Shown here in pieces: positions 38,640 to 50,107 of a stretch of DNA of 64,000 nucleotides. Position 1 is the first letter of the stretch. Every line of letters begins with the position of its first letter. The stretch is from NCBI RefSeq assembly GCF_021130785.1, contig NW_025776796.1, forward strand, positions 434,001 to 498,000, read 5' to 3'. A program made the position numbers and the translations under genes. A model generated the notes under the pieces. It was given only the letters and a program-made list of their open reading frames with translations. It ran no database searches and was not told the origin of the DNA. This DNA comes from Homalodisca vitripennis. Taxonomy: Eukaryota; Arthropoda; Insecta; Hemiptera; Cicadellidae.

Positions 38640-40523
38640 AAAAAAAAAAAAATTTTTTTATACAACATTCACCTTACAAAGTTCAACCTTGAATATCCCT
38701 TAAACCAAGCAGATCAAAGAATAATTTCTTCCTACAATATGTTTACTTACAATTACTTACAATATGTTTACCTAATTACCTACAATCAAAACAAGTTAAA
38801 TTCAATTTAAGTTCAGAATATTTAAATTAGTACATCATCAATTAAGTTTACAGTTTAAAACTCTAAGTTACTTCTCTAAACATTATTCAATTGAAAACCA
38901 TAATTTATTCTGTTAATTTAATTACAATACATCAAAACAATCAATATTTTGGAATCACTATAATCTTGATACCTAACAGATTCCGCTATATATAAATCAA
39001 ATATTTACATTTAATGTTTGGTTAAGTCCAAAACTGATGAACATATGTTTACAAACAAAGTTTAAAATGTAAACAAACAAGAATTATTAATGAATGTTAA
39101 ATATCTATACTATTTTTCTTAACATCAATTAGACTACTAAAAAAATTTATTTATTGTTACAAATCTTTGAATTTTAAAACCTTAATTCTCCAAGTTTGTT
39201 TTGTACCTTAAAGGTACATAAAGTATAATAACCTATTTTAAATTTATTATCATTAAGTCAAAAGTTTTAAAGATCCTTAAAACTAATTATTTAATTATAA
39301 CAAGTTTACTTTAACAATCTATAAACATTAATCAGTACATAAACAATTGATTAATTTTGAAATAATTTTAAGCAAATACAAAGATTCATATTTTTACATA
39401 ATTCATTAATTTAAATGTAAAGTAAGTATTCTAAAACTAACTATTTCGATGAATTTAGAAATGGAAAGTCTGTAGATAACGATCCTGGTTATTGATCGAG
39501 AGCAGTTAACAATCTTATCTCGGTCCTTTGTTTGTGAGGCCCCACTGACAATCGACAGTCGCTTCCGAAGTAGCACTGCGGTGCCTCGGCCAGCTCGGAC
39601 ATCTCCTTCACCTGGTCCACACTCAACAACTTCGTTCCCTGGTATTGAATTTGTCTCGTTCTCAGCAATGGTTCCATATGAAACATTTATTTACAATTCT
39701 TTAAAAGTATATCTGTAAAGGTTAAATTATCAAATGTCCCTTTTTATTCACTCAGTACAATTCTTTGTATACCTCCAAAACGCTTAAGTTATTTCATAAA
39801 TACATTTATTTCGTCAGTCAACAACTTCATCAATCCACAGCACAAATCTTTTACCATAAGGAGCTTTCTACAATATCATCTCTTCTCATCTTTAACTGTG
39901 CAGTGCAGTGCTGTTAAAATAATGTTCTTTCTTTAAAAATTTTGGTAATCATTGTGGTGCAAATTAATTCAAGTTAAATTCTTTTTATTTTAATTTTATT
40001 CAGTGCTAGTTACTTGTTAAGTTATTATGGATAACCAATCCAGGTAACAATTATATATAAGCTGTATCCTTTTTCACTAATTATTTTAATCTTAGTTTAG
40101 TGCTTATAATGAGGTAATATCATGTTGTTCTTTCTCACTCTCACTGTGTAAACATTTACTCAGGGTTGTTGGAACATTTCATGTTATAGACCACAACCTG
40201 GGATTTTCACAACAAATACAGATTATTTCTCCATCCAAATTTGTTATTACAATAGGAAGGGTAGGGTTCACATTCACCAATATATAGAGTGTGGCTGTAT
40301 GCGTGAAGTAAATACATGTCTCATTGTACTTTCACTCATATGGTAACCTGTATGTAGATTTCATAAAACATTAGTAATATCTATAACTAATTGGTTTGTT
40401 TATAAAATCTTACATTATTACATACTCATTATTCATACAACTTTCATGTTTTAAACACTCACAGTCCATGTCCTACCCTGAAATTTACACCATACACTTT
40501 CTACACCTATATTCATTTTACCA
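38640..40523 (-). other. Probable 3' region (3' UTR and LTR area) of the gypsy element
   Basis: The sequence lies downstream of the integrase stop in element orientation. It is A/T-rich, with a poly(A)/poly(T) junction at 38,640-38,660 that may be near the border. I could not match it to the opposite flank, so LTR limits are not given. It contains a GC-richer open frame at 39,489-39,686, listed separately. Confidence 0.35.
39489..39686 (-). CDS. Unidentified 65-aa open frame with coding-like composition
   Basis: The frame stands out from the AT-rich surroundings by its GC content and mixed codon use (several CTG, GAG and GTG codons). The protein begins MFHMEPLLRTRQ and includes VDQVKEMSELAEAPQCYFGS. 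No transmembrane segment, signal peptide or zinc finger is visible, and I do not recognise the family. It lies on the same strand as the gypsy element and downstream of its integrase, in the place where some gypsy elements carry an extra ORF. It could be a captured host exon, an exon of a host gene on this strand, or chance. The short length and absence of flanking exons keep confidence low. Confidence 0.35.
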   Translation of the reverse strand: MFHMEPLLRTRQIQYQGTKLLSVDQVKEMSELAEAPQCYFGSDCRLSVGPHKQRTEIRLLTALDQ

Positions 40524-41195
40524 TCATTGTTTTACCAGCTTCATGTTCATGCTGTGAACTCTCTTATATATGTTTGTATCTCTCAAATCTTGCACCACAA
40601 AACTGACATCTGAAATTACTGCAATAATTTTGTAGGGTCCTTCGTAAATGGCATCCAACTTCTTTCTCTGAAAATTAACTTTACAATACACAATATCACC
40701 CTTCTTAAATCTAACATTGTTACCATATTTGCTTAATTTCTCATTTTTCAGACATTGTTGCTTCAGATTTCTGACTGCATTGATTAATTTATTTTTATTC
40801 TTTCCCCGTAATTCATTATCTATTAAGTCCTTCAGATTCCACCTCAAACTTAAGCTATTATTAGGTTTATAATTAAACAACAGTTCAAACGGGGTTGATT
40901 TCACACTTTCATTGAATGTGCAATTTAGTGATAACTGAATTTTTCCCAAATCTTTAGCCCATCCTCTTTTATTTTCAGAATAATAACCAATTAAAACTTG
41001 ATTTAAATTTCTTAAGTATCTTTCACTCTTATTCCCTTGAGGTGAATATGGAATTATAGTTTTGAGCGACACTCTCCTTTTATAAAAATAACCCTTGTAT
41101 TCTTCACTAGTGAAACAAGTAGTGTTATCACTCACTATACATTCAGGTAATGAGAAATTATTAAAAATACCATTTTCTAAGGCTCTTAAAAACAT
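40524..41195 (-). pseudogene. pol: Gypsy integrase, C-terminal part
   Basis: The 223-aa frame begins in the integrase core. It carries the second acidic catalytic residue (IVSDNTTCF) and the glutamate motif (SPQGNKSERYLRNL), followed by the linker and a C-terminal domain with YCKVNFQRKKLDAIYEGPYK, typical of the gypsy GPY/F region. The frame overlaps the end of the upstream pol frame (41,161-41,195), where a frameshift splits the integrase core. The integrase would join LTR DNA ends to the host chromosome. No chromodomain follows; the protein ends MKLVKQ. Confidence 0.8.
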
Positions 41196-42696
41196 TACCT
41201 GATGTCATTTCCCGCAGTGGAAGGAACCAAGCGAATTTACTCATAGCTTCTACAGCTATCAGTATATATTGATATCCCTCTTTCGTCTTAGGAAGTGGTC
41301 CATAGCCATCGATGTAGATCTTCTCAAATATTCGGCTTGAAGTATTTGAGTGGAGTTGCATCCCGGGTCGTTGATACATTGCCTTGCTAGTAAGACAGGT
41401 TTCACACTTTCCAATTTCTTTCTTGACGAACTCCTGTAGCTCAGGGTGGTAAAAATTAGCACATATTTTTTTTAAGGTCCTATTAACTCCTGAATGACAC
41501 CCCACTTCCTGCAATGTGTGGTGATATTGATATACGGCTTTAAATAATTGTTTAGGTAACAGAATTTTTTCCTCTCCCTTCAAGTTATTTCTGTACATGA
41601 CAACTCCCTTTTTAACAAAATAACATACTGAGTTACGCCCTTCCTTTATGTCTCTCCACACTTCCCTACAAAAAGCATCTTGTTTTTGATGCTCCAGTAT
41701 GTCTTTAAATGCACAAGGAGTACTAATTAATTTGTTACACTTTATTTTATTATTTTCTATAACACTAACGTCACTCAACTGTTGATTTATTTTACAGCTC
41801 TTTTTGTTACCACTCGGTTCATTGTTAGATTGAGCCTCTACATATTTTTCTAACTGCTGTAACACCTCTTCATCCCCCTCTTCACCATTACTGAATAATC
41901 TACTTAAGAAATCCGCCACTTTATTGTCCTCACCTCTAATACGTTGGATATTAAACGGCATAGATAAAATAACTTCTGCCCATCGCCCCAATTTATTAAT
42001 TTTCTTGAAATGGGACAGGACCCAACCTAAAGCCGAATTATCAGTCACTAAGTCGAACTTTTGTATTTCCAAATACTTCTTAAATTTATTTAAACTGCAC
42101 ACAACACTTAAAGTTTCTTTCTGATATGTACTAAGCCTCTCCTCAGTTTCCGTGAATTTTCTGGAATAATAAGCCACTGATTTTAAATTCCCTTCACTGT
42201 CTTTCTGTAACAACACACTACCCAAAGCTTTATCGCTGGCGTCACAATGTAATACAAAGGGCTTGTTGTAGTCAGGAATAGCTAATACAGGAGGATTGCT
42301 TACAGCCGATTTTAATTTCTGGAACGCTTCTTCCGCCCTATTATTCCACACGAACGCGACAGACTTTTTCCTCAGATCATTTAAAGGGACCGCAATCTCC
42401 GCATATTTTGGTATGAATTTGGCAAAATAGCTAGCCATACCTATAAACCTGGCTACACACTTTTTGTCTTTAGGCCTCGGACATTCCTGTAAAGCAATAG
42501 TTCTATCTGGATCTATCTTCAGCTGGTCTTCACCAATTAAATGTCCAAAAAATTTAATTTCTTGGAAGCAAAATTTTACCTTTTCGGCCTTTACCGTTAA
42601 GTTGTTATCACGTAAACGGTCTAAGACCATCCTTATATGTTTAAAATGCTCTTCTAGTGTAATAGAATATATTATAATATCGTCCAGGAAAGCCAA
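41161..42696 (-). pseudogene. pol: Gypsy RT C-terminal half, RNase H and integrase N-terminal half
   Basis: The 511-aa frame opens just before the RT catalytic motif (FLDD, residues 3-6) because the upstream RT frame is shifted. RT thumb and connection follow. RNase H shows its first aspartate in LHCDASDKALGS (about residue 152) and LVTDNSALGW further on. The integrase zinc-binding region has HTLQEVGCHSG and CETC, followed by YIDGYGPLP with the first catalytic aspartate. The frame stops near 41,161, where the sense continues in another frame. This is the central part of a Ty3/gypsy polyprotein, needed for cDNA synthesis and integration. Confidence 0.85.
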
Positions 42697-43147
42697 GGTT
42701 ACAGTTATATTTTAAATCACCCAGCACTTGATTTATATAAGCGGTAAGTACCCCCGAACCAATTAGAAGTCCAAACGGTATTCTTTTGTAACGATAAGAT
42801 CCAAACGGTACACTGAAGGTAGTCAAGTCTCTACTGCTTTCGTGTAATTCTATCTGATGGAAAGCTGACGATAAATCGATTGTAGAAAAATATTTATGCC
42901 CCTTTAAGAATGGATATATTTCATCTAATTCACTGAGTGGATAAGCTACACCCTCCAATTTATCGTTTAATTTTTTATAATTAATAACTAACCTTTCACT
43001 TTTTCCACCTTCTTTCCCAACTAAAAATGCAGGACTTGAATAGTTGCTTAAGCTTGGCTCTATGATTCCCTGTTGTTCTAAATCCTTAATGATTTCTCTC
43101 ATTTTTAATAATTTAATCGGACTTAAAGGATAGGGTAGTGTATACAC
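42641..43147 (-). pseudogene. pol: Gypsy reverse transcriptase, N-terminal half
   Basis: The 168-aa frame contains the RT finger and palm motifs of Ty3/gypsy elements: LEQQGIIEPSLSNYSSPAFL, ERLVINYKKLN, FSTIDLSSAFHQIEL with the first catalytic aspartate, and FGSYRYKRIPFGL. It ends by running out of frame just before the FLDD motif, which is in the next frame (frameshift near 42,700). On the other side, the sense continues toward the protease after a shift near 43,200. Confidence 0.85.
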
Positions 43148-43198
43148 CGGGAGTACTGTCTTTAACCTTCAATTTGTATTGAAAATTCAATGCTTTTC

Positions 43199-43770
43199 CT
43201 ATTTTGTTAGTGTACACACATTTGGATATTCTTTCACTAAACTGTTCACTTGATCTTTCACTGAGTCCACACCTATGTTAAAATTTATGTTAGCACTCAA
43301 ATTTCTAACTATATTATTATTATTTAATTTAATTAAATAATTTGTTTCAAAGTCAAAATAAAACTGATTTCTTTTTAAATCCAGTAACATTCCAGTGTCT
43401 TTCATAAAGGTAGCACCTAATATTGCCTGTTGTAGTAAATCTTTTATAACTAAAAATGTTATCTTCCAGCTGAATTTATTAATTTTTATTTTCACATTCA
43501 CCTTTCCTAAAATCAACATTTTCTTATTTTGTGCACTAACACATTTAAGCTCACTGGCAGCTAATGGTTTAGCTACCTTCAATTCCAGTAATCTTCTATA
43601 CAGCCCCTCACATATAATGTTTCTGTTGCTACCACTGTCCAGGAGTGTTTTTACTGTAAAAAATTTGTGAAATTCTACATCTACACTAGGTAAATCAAAA
43701 ATCTCTTCCTCTTTTTTACGTTGGAATAAATGATTGTTAATGGCTGATTTTAATTGGGGGTTTATTTTGC
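43199..43770 (-). pseudogene. pol: Gypsy aspartic protease (retropepsin)
   Basis: The frame stays open upstream of the annotated TTG start, to about 43,770. It includes the active-site motif LLDSGSNRNII (about 43,620-43,660), a middle beta-rich part with NKFSWKITFLVIKD and the second family motif AILGATFM. The order and spacing fit retropepsins of gypsy elements, which cut the Gag-Pol polyprotein. The end (PNVCTLTK) lies at a frameshift just before the RT region. Confidence 0.7.
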
Positions 43771-43841
43771 CTTAGGATGTTTAACATTCCTGTTCTGGGA
43801 AAGTTCCGATCTATCCGAGGCCTTTAAGAAACTTTCCCTAT

Positions 43842-44033
43842 TTACAAGTTTTTTGGTGCTTGCACATTAACCTCACGCCTTGAATTACTAGTTTGATTCA
43901 TTCTGCAATTACGGGCAATATGACCTGCCCTCTTACACACGTAGCAAATTACACTCTTATCGCTTAGCTGGTTTTGATGCACCTGCACTTCCGGACGCCT
44001 AGATTGTTGATAGGGTCGGTCATTCCTCCGCAT
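43842..44033 (-). pseudogene. gag: Gypsy Gag nucleocapsid part with a CCHC knuckle
   Basis: The short frame has one zinc knuckle, CYVCKRAGHIARNC, matching C-x2-C-x4-H-x4-C, in a basic context rich in Arg, Gln and Asn. It is separated from the rest of Gag by a stop near 44,078. The nucleocapsid binds the element RNA. Confidence 0.75.
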
Positions 44034-44077
44034 ATAGTCTGCATAGGAGACATTTTATATTTTTATACAAATTTCAT

Positions 44078-44350
44078 CTAGTTGACCCTTTCTTCAATAT
44101 CAAAACACAATAGCTTTACACTTTCTTTCACGTCAATAATGTAACTGCTCAACGCTTCATTATGTCTTTGAGGCCTATGTACAAGTTCAAATTTTAATCG
44201 TTCTAAATGGGTGAAGGTTACAAAGGTACTTATTATATTTTGGTGCACTTGACTCACTGCATATCCTAGCCTTTTATATTCTACCATTTTGTTCAACAAG
44301 GGGCCTGTGCAATTACCCGTGATAATTTCTAATATCGCCTTATCCGACAA
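44078..44350 (-). pseudogene. gag: Gypsy Gag capsid-like fragment
   Basis: This 90-aa frame continues the Gag sense after a frameshift near 44,340. It contains TGPLLNKM, VHQNIISTF and RPQRHNEALSSYIIDVKESV, a pattern of helices and a 'SYI-V' motif seen in capsid domains of gypsy-type Gag proteins. Assignment rests mainly on position between the N-terminal Gag frame and the zinc knuckle. Confidence 0.55.
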
Positions 44351-45036
44351 TCCCCTTTAATCTTCAACAATACCCTTAGAAATTCCAACAATTGTATTAC
44401 ATTTAATCCATCATATATTTTTAAATTTTTTAAATATCTCTCAACAGGGTTAGCTAATTTTCCAAAGACAATAGAGTCCCTATCAGGCATGAACACTTCA
44501 TTTTCAACTCGCTTCCTTTCACCCTCTAGACTACCTACTGAAGGTACACTATCTAATTCCTCTTCTAATTCCTGATTACTCTCAGAAAGTTTTCGAATTG
44601 CTTTCGAGCTATCTTCCTCATTAAGTTGTGCTTCTTCAAACTTGGCTAAGGCTAACTTGAATTTTTCATGTAACTTCTCTATTACCTTACTCTGTATGAC
44701 TTCGGGTTTGAAAACTCTACTCAAAATGTCTAATCTCATCTGCCAGTGTTTAAGTTTAGACTCACACCTAATAATGTCCAATGTATTCTTTAATTCTAGG
44801 CTTTCTTCTAAACGTTCGGTCAATACATCTAATTGCTCCTTAACGCTTTCTATTTCGTCCTTATAATTGATTTTCCCTTTAAGATGTACAACATTGGGCA
44901 CTACCTCTAACTTAATAAGTTGTCTTAACCTTTTTCTTAATTCCACTACCACAGACCCTGGTTTAGGATCAACACCCCTAAGTTTAACTTCAAACAACAG
45001 TTCGTCTTTACTAAGTAGGTCCACTTTCAGCGACAT
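44329..45036 (-). pseudogene. gag: Gypsy Gag N-terminal part
   Basis: The 235-aa frame starts MSLKVDLLSKDELLFEVKLR, with an N-terminal stretch reminiscent of a SAP-like helix pair, followed by a long charged, probably coiled-coil region (residues about 55-165, rich in Glu, Lys and Leu). The end DGLNVIQLLEFL leads into the capsid-like part in another frame. The ATG at 45,034-45,036 is the natural start: it is the first ORF of the element and is preceded by an AT-rich leader. Function is inferred from gene order. Confidence 0.6.
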
Positions 45037-46480
45037 CGTTCACTAATTAAAGTTCAGTACCGTTCACAAAGGTCACTTTATATTACAGTTTATTCCTCAC
45101 AGAAAAATTTTTTTTATGAAAAATAATTCATCAATTAATTTAATGCCTTCCTTTAAAGTTCACACAAATACCAATCACTGTTCAAGGCTGCTTCACATCA
45201 ACCGCTCAATTATACCAAGCAGAGTGGCGCAATTATGGTATTTGTCTATAGTAAGCTTATCTACTATAAACTAATTACAACTATTTTTGTTTTAGTATAA
45301 GAGAGATCAATGGAATTCAATAATTAACCTCAGTATAAATTAACAGTGATTTTTTAATTAAAATTTGAAACCAATAATACAGCAACGCCAAGCTATCTTT
45401 CTTTACTTTTAATTTATTCTCAATTAAATCTTATTTATAACTCATCAAAACTTTACAAGTCCAGTCTTAAAATTAACAATCAGTCAGTCATTCAACAATT
45501 GTATCCTTCTAGTTCTCAGTGCTAATGTTTTCCACAGAAACTCAAAATTAAAATCTTCATTAAACTTCAAAATAAAATAATCTTCTTCAAATATAAAATG
45601 ATATAAATAATAAAACAATACTTCTTCTCAAAATAAAAATTAAACAAATTAAGGTAATATTAAAATATAATATATATGAACCAAGACAATGTCCAACCAG
45701 TTAAAGTCAAAAATTTATCAATTTCAAACTACTTATTTTCTGTAAGTTTCCAATTTACAAATCATTGAATTATCCAGAATTGTTCGCTTGGCTTTGAATG
45801 TTAAATTTAGCAACTCGTTAAATATATATATAGAATCTCAGAAGATTAAATAAATTTTCTTTCAGTAGATTATTCCTGATTAAACCAAATTGAACAGGAA
45901 AATATCATCAAGTAAATTTTCTATTTCAATATTAAATCCTAAATTTCACAGTACCTCGCACTTCTCCAGAAGACTTCACAAAGTAACCGAAATGGCTATT
46001 ATATATTACTTAATTGAAACACTACTTTAAATTTTGAAAAGAAATTTAAATCTTACAACTCAACAAACTCAACCTTCTTCCCGAAAAATCAAAACGGCAA
46101 GAGTAGGCTAAACCTTAATACGTCTACACTCTCTGAGCACACAGCAAAGAATCCCCTGAAAACGTGGTTGAAGCCACCGGAAGGATCTAGAAGTCCCTCC
46201 CACCATCTAATCAAGCTAACATTGGCCAATCAAAATTGAGCAACACAATGTCTGTGTTGAATGGTACCTATCCAACCCAGACATGTAACCTGTGCTCAAT
46301 ACCTACATACAAAAGGAAGCTTCTAGCATTCCTTGAACCCGAATTGACAAGAAATTCAGCACTGCTGGAAGGCTCACAATCTTACAATTCAACTATTATA
46401 TAAGTTTACAATTCTCTTAATTAAAAATAAAAATATTCCTACAAATAATTCAATAATATAGGAAGCATCCTATAGTAAGT
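45037..46480 (-). other. Probable 5' leader and 5' LTR region of the gypsy element
   Basis: Upstream of gag in element orientation. Positions 45,240-46,000 are A-rich, and 46,090-46,390 are less AT-rich with a possible promoter. A small palindrome, TATAGGA-AGCA-TCCTATA, lies at 46,457-46,474. No exact LTR limits, primer-binding site or matching 3' LTR could be established by eye. Confidence 0.35.
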
Positions 46481-47850
46481 AAGTGAAATATTGATACCAG
46501 TTACTCAGTAGACTGCCTTAATTTCTCTTTCGCCTACGGAAAGTATGTAAGATTCTTATTTGAATGGTTGTTTGGATAAATGTCTGCCTGCAGGACATGA
46601 CAATTTAATATAAGCTAAAATAGTTTTTAATCAGGAGAGATTTAAGGATTACACAAAGCAAACGTTTGTCACAGAATTACAACAAAGAGTAATTCAATGT
46701 TAAATTGAGTTTTCAACAACAAAAATGTCTTTATATACTCTAAGAGCATTTTGAAATTTCAGGAGGTTAATGCACCGTGGTATCCCAAAAATCTGTTTTC
46801 ATCAAATTATAATTACTAAATTATTTCTTAACCTTTTGTTTAAAGTATATATTACTTATAGAACTCATATTTATGTATGGCGCTTTTTAAAACTATGACT
46901 TCTCTTCGTATCTGATATAATAAAAAAGCTCAACAATATAATAAAGTTCTTTTGTCGTAAAGAATCTAATCTCAAAATGTGCTTTAGTCGTAAAGAATCT
47001 AAGACAAAAACCTTTAAAAATAAGGGATTATATTGTCCCGGCTTCTACATATAAAGTCAACATTAAAATTTTTTTAACCCTTTTGTAGATATAAAAACTA
47101 TGATTTAGCGCAAAGAATATTTCCTGACAATAAGTGGTTAGTTAGTAAAGTCCCATTTCACTGTTGAGCTTGTTCCCCTAAGGTACTGGAGACAATCGGC
47201 AAATTTCTGCTTGTGTCATTACCTTCAACAAAACCAAATATAAGTGCAGCGTCTGTAAAGGTTTTGGAACGATAAACATATTTCACCAAGAATGTGAATG
47301 TCAAGGAAATCAACGACATATAAATACTTTAAACCAGATTATTCTACATGTTATGCACAGGTATTATATTACAGTTCTGAAGCATATAGATTTATGAAAA
47401 AGCCTATATCATTCAGCCTTGATTTTAAAAGTGCAAACAACTTAATGTTTATATGCAGGACTTGGAAATTACTCATAAAACCTCAGCGCCCCCTTTTAGG
47501 CGACACTTTTTGTAGCATTGGTGTGTAAAATTTTAATATACCTGTGATGGTAACGATTCCATTGAGTTCGTGAAGGTTATCAAAATCCTTCTATTTAATA
47601 CCTAGTCTACATAAAAGAGACAAAACGAGTAGCTTCATATCAAGTACTCGTCAAAATATGGAAGTAAAACGGGACATATTCAAATTAATAGCAAGCGTAC
47701 AGTTGTGCAAGGAACTTTATTGCACCAACTCTTTTTTTGTATGCAGTTATTGTACTGGAGTGAATATGGCCGTTTTTTTTAATACTATACTTCATAAAAT
47801 TGGTGATTATCTGAACTAAAGTTATCTTATTGAGGTACAAAAATAAAAAA
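46481..47850. other. AT-rich intergenic stretch
   Basis: No supported gene. The 76-codon frame at 47,298-47,528 has no recognisable motif. Confidence 0.4.
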
Positions 47851-47907
47851 TCCTTCTTTTACAGGTAAGCTTAAAAAATTGCTTACAAGTACACTGATAG
47901 TGAATTT

Positions 47908-48213
47908 TTGGATTTCAAAAAATTACTACACAATTCTAAAATTATTAAACATGTACAGTGCTCCGACTCCCAGTGCTTTCCTCTCAGGTCTCCCTCAGTC
48001 GGTGGTACAAAAAAGCACAGGGAACTATGTCTTGGCTGTAAGGAGGATGAGGCAGAAGGGAGTCTTGTTCTGGGTAGGGTAGTTCGTAATTTCGAAGGCC
48101 GTGTGGCTGGGGGCATTTCCGTGGTGGAGTTTGAAGATGACTTTAATATCAGGCCTGATGCGAGTGATCCGGCGCTTCAGTTTCGAGCAACTCCGGATAA
48201 AAGACTGCGGTGA
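47908..48213 (+). CDS. Unidentified open frame, possible exon
   Basis: From about 47,955 the composition becomes GC-richer with coding-like codon use, to a TGA at 48,211-48,213. The protein contains CSDSQCFPLRSPSVGG, CLGCKEDEAEG, VVRNFEGRVAGGISVVEFED and DFNIRPDASDPALQFRATPD. The first 16 residues are AT-rich and probably not genuine; a splice acceptor-like CATGTACAG ends just before the richer part. I recognise no domain. It could be a terminal exon of a host gene, a retrocopy fragment or part of an unknown transposon. The minus strand is also open over much of this stretch, which weakens the case. Confidence 0.3.
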   Translation: MDFKKLLHNSKIIKHVQCSDSQCFPLRSPSVGGTKKHRELCLGCKEDEAEGSLVLGRVVRNFEGRVAGGISVVEFEDDFNIRPDASDPALQFRATPDKRLR

Positions 48214-48429
48214 CAGTTTTTCCTACAGATAGAAACTAAAAATACACGATTTCTCAAACGTCATAGAAGACAAACAGCATTGTTTTGATACGAAACTTGC
48301 TCATGTGCACGTTTTTGGTTTTCGAGAGGTTTGGTGTACTAGGAGCTCTGCCTTTTGGATTCTGGATTTAAATATGTACTGATGAATTTGTATATCACAA
48401 ATTGCCAAAGAAGATGCGTGCTACTGTTA

Positions 48430-48933
48430 TTCAGCACACCAGCAGGGAGCCCTCTCGATGTAGGTGTTTAGCTGACGCATTACTCCCCAAAAGTACTTTT
48501 TTTATTTCGTCATGAAACCGAAATTTAATTATAATCAGTTACAAAGAGGAATTTAAATATTTAAATGTAGTAATATAATCGAATTAGACATTCCTAGTGC
48601 TGTATAATTTAAATTGGTCCGTTATTATATCTTGTACTGCGAAAGAGAGCTCTGGCGTGAGTTTCTATAACTATTAGAATGAGTTAAAACTTCCAGAACA
48701 TATTAATTTCAAACATTTTTGGAACTAAGTTTTTAATTATTGAATTATAACATTTAAACAAAAACAAATTACTATTTTTATGTGTTAAATAAAAAGTATT
48801 GACTCATTTAAACTCATTACAAATATCTTGCTCACTGCAAATGCTAGAAAGATTGCTGGAAAAACACAAGTAACAAAATCTTTCTCTTTAACAGTTATAT
48901 ATATTTTTGATAAAACTACGGGAAAACTTCCAA
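48430..48933 (+). repeat. Copy of the host repeat (blocks c, d) left of the Jockey mosaic
   Basis: Positions 48,500-48,590 match 13,600-13,690. Block c is at about 48,650 (GAGCTCTGGCGTGAGTTTC), and a worn block d is at 48,825-48,933 (CACTGCAAATGCTAGAAAGA). The copy is interrupted at 48,945 and resumes with block e at 60,188. Confidence 0.65.
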
Positions 48934-48944
48934 TATATGTTAGT
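48934..48944 (+). repeat. Left target-site duplication of the Jockey mosaic
   Basis: TATATGTTAGT is repeated exactly at 60,151-60,161, directly after the terminal TGCC repeats. Perfect 11-bp direct repeats are in the size range for target-primed LINE insertion. Confidence 0.85.
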
Positions 48945-49208
48945 CATCATCCCGTTGTTAGTTGCCAGGAGAAGCCACGCCAGTTGTTTTCCTGGCGATT
49001 TAGCCATCTTGTTTTTCTTTGTAGTATAAAGTGACCGTTATTTTCAAATTTGTTCAAATGTGTTGTGTATTGTTTAAGTGTTTTGTGAACTGTGATTGTG
49101 CTATGTGAGTATTATGTGACTTAGACTATATTATTTGTGACTTTATATTTTAGACATTAGACTTTATTAATATTATTAAGGACTTTAGCCATTGTTAACG
49201 GTGAAATT
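48945..49208 (+). promoter_or_regulatory. Jockey-type 5' UTR with presumed internal promoter
   Basis: The element starts CATCATCCCGTTGTTAGTTG directly after the target duplication and runs to the gag ATG. Jockey-type LINEs carry an internal pol II promoter at this place; no TATA box is expected. It includes an inverted pair, CAGGAG and CTCCTGG-like (GCCAGGAG with TTTTCCTGGCG), near 48,963-48,995. Confidence 0.5.
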
Positions 49209-50107
49209 ATGGCGGGAAACGCCCTGCCACCCTCCCACCCCTCGCCATCACCGCTCCGGCCGCCTAAGCGCATGAGGCCAACAATGTGTAATTCCCCCGC
49301 GGCTTCTAGGCCTGAGAGCAGCCTGTCAAATGCCTCTTCAGTTTCAGAAATGGAAATTCCCCCTATAGAAATGCCCCACATTCCCCCTATCTATATCGAT
49401 TTCACCCCAAGCTGGTATACACACGCAGCCGCTATTCACCAGCTTGTTAAAGGCGACTTAAATGCCCGCAGCTCAAAAGGCGAAATAGTTGTAAAAACAA
49501 CAACTATTGACAACTTCCGTGCCATCCAAAAATATCTCCTAGAAAATAAAGTAAATTTTTTTCACGAAATCGCTACCAGGTACTCGCCCTCTGAAAGTCA
49601 CCATATCAGGCCTACCGCCATTTACCACTCCAGAACTAATTTCTGATGCTCTTGTCGAGAAAAACTTTGCCGTGGGCGATGTTTTTAAACTTAAAACAAG
49701 CAGAGGCGAAACTAGGCTGTGGGTAGTGACACTCCAACCAGATAGTGACCGTGACGTTGAATCGTCAAACATCCCAACAGACATTTATAAAATAGCCTCA
49801 CTCCTGTACGTAAAGGTAGAAATAAAGCCGTACAGGAAACCACCCGGGCCGATACAGTGTCACCGCTGTCAGCATTTCGGCCACGGCAGTGACAACTGCG
49901 GCAGAGAACAACGCTGCATGCGTTGCGGCGGGCCACATACCGCGGCAATGTGCCAAAAACCGACCGGAGAAAAGGGGACCTGCTGTAATTGTGGCAAGTC
50001 CCACAACGCGAATTATAAGGGTTTGCGAGGCATTCAAACGCCTCAAAGCCCAAAATAACCCGAAAAAACGAGCAAAATACACAGCGCTTAGCCCGAGGCC
50101 TTTCTAA
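49209..50107 (+). pseudogene. Jockey-type ORF1 (gag) A, frameshifted
   Basis: The first frame (49,209-49,646) holds a Pro/Ser-rich N-terminus and the start of the RNA-binding core (FRAIQKYLLENKV). A one-base shift near 49,589 moves the sense to the frame of 49,672-50,058 (KVTISGLPPF, PGPIQCHRCQ). Three zinc knuckles follow: CHRCQHFGHGSDNC (C-x2-C-x4-H-x4-C), CMRCGGPHTAAMC and CCNCGKSHNANYKG. A second one-base shift near 50,022 leads into CEAFKRLKAQNNPKK. The three-knuckle arrangement is that of Jockey-clade gag proteins. Codons are less GC-rich than in gags B and C2, marking a separate lineage. The ATG follows the 5' UTR directly. Confidence 0.75.

Larger units (their letters stand above)
40524..45036 (-). 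mobile_element. Decayed Ty3/gypsy LTR retrotransposon (coding region)
   Basis: On the minus strand the order is gag, CCHC knuckle, protease, RT, RNase H, integrase, which is the Ty3/gypsy order with integrase last. The reading sense crosses several frameshifts (near 44,340, 43,200, 42,700 and 41,190) and at least one stop (near 44,078), so the copy is not functional. No env-like gene or chromodomain is visible. LTRs and a tRNA primer-binding site were sought by eye on both flanks without a convincing match. It lies between host-repeat blocks i (38.0 kb) and c (48.6 kb). Confidence 0.85.

Noticed and set aside
46457..46474. Palindrome TATAGGA-AGCA-TCCTATA as a terminator or regulatory site
   Set aside because: A single short palindrome in AT-rich DNA without context is expected by chance.
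38640..46480. A matching pair of LTRs around the gypsy element
   Set aside because: No shared stretch of convincing length was found by eye between the two flanks. A computed alignment would be needed.
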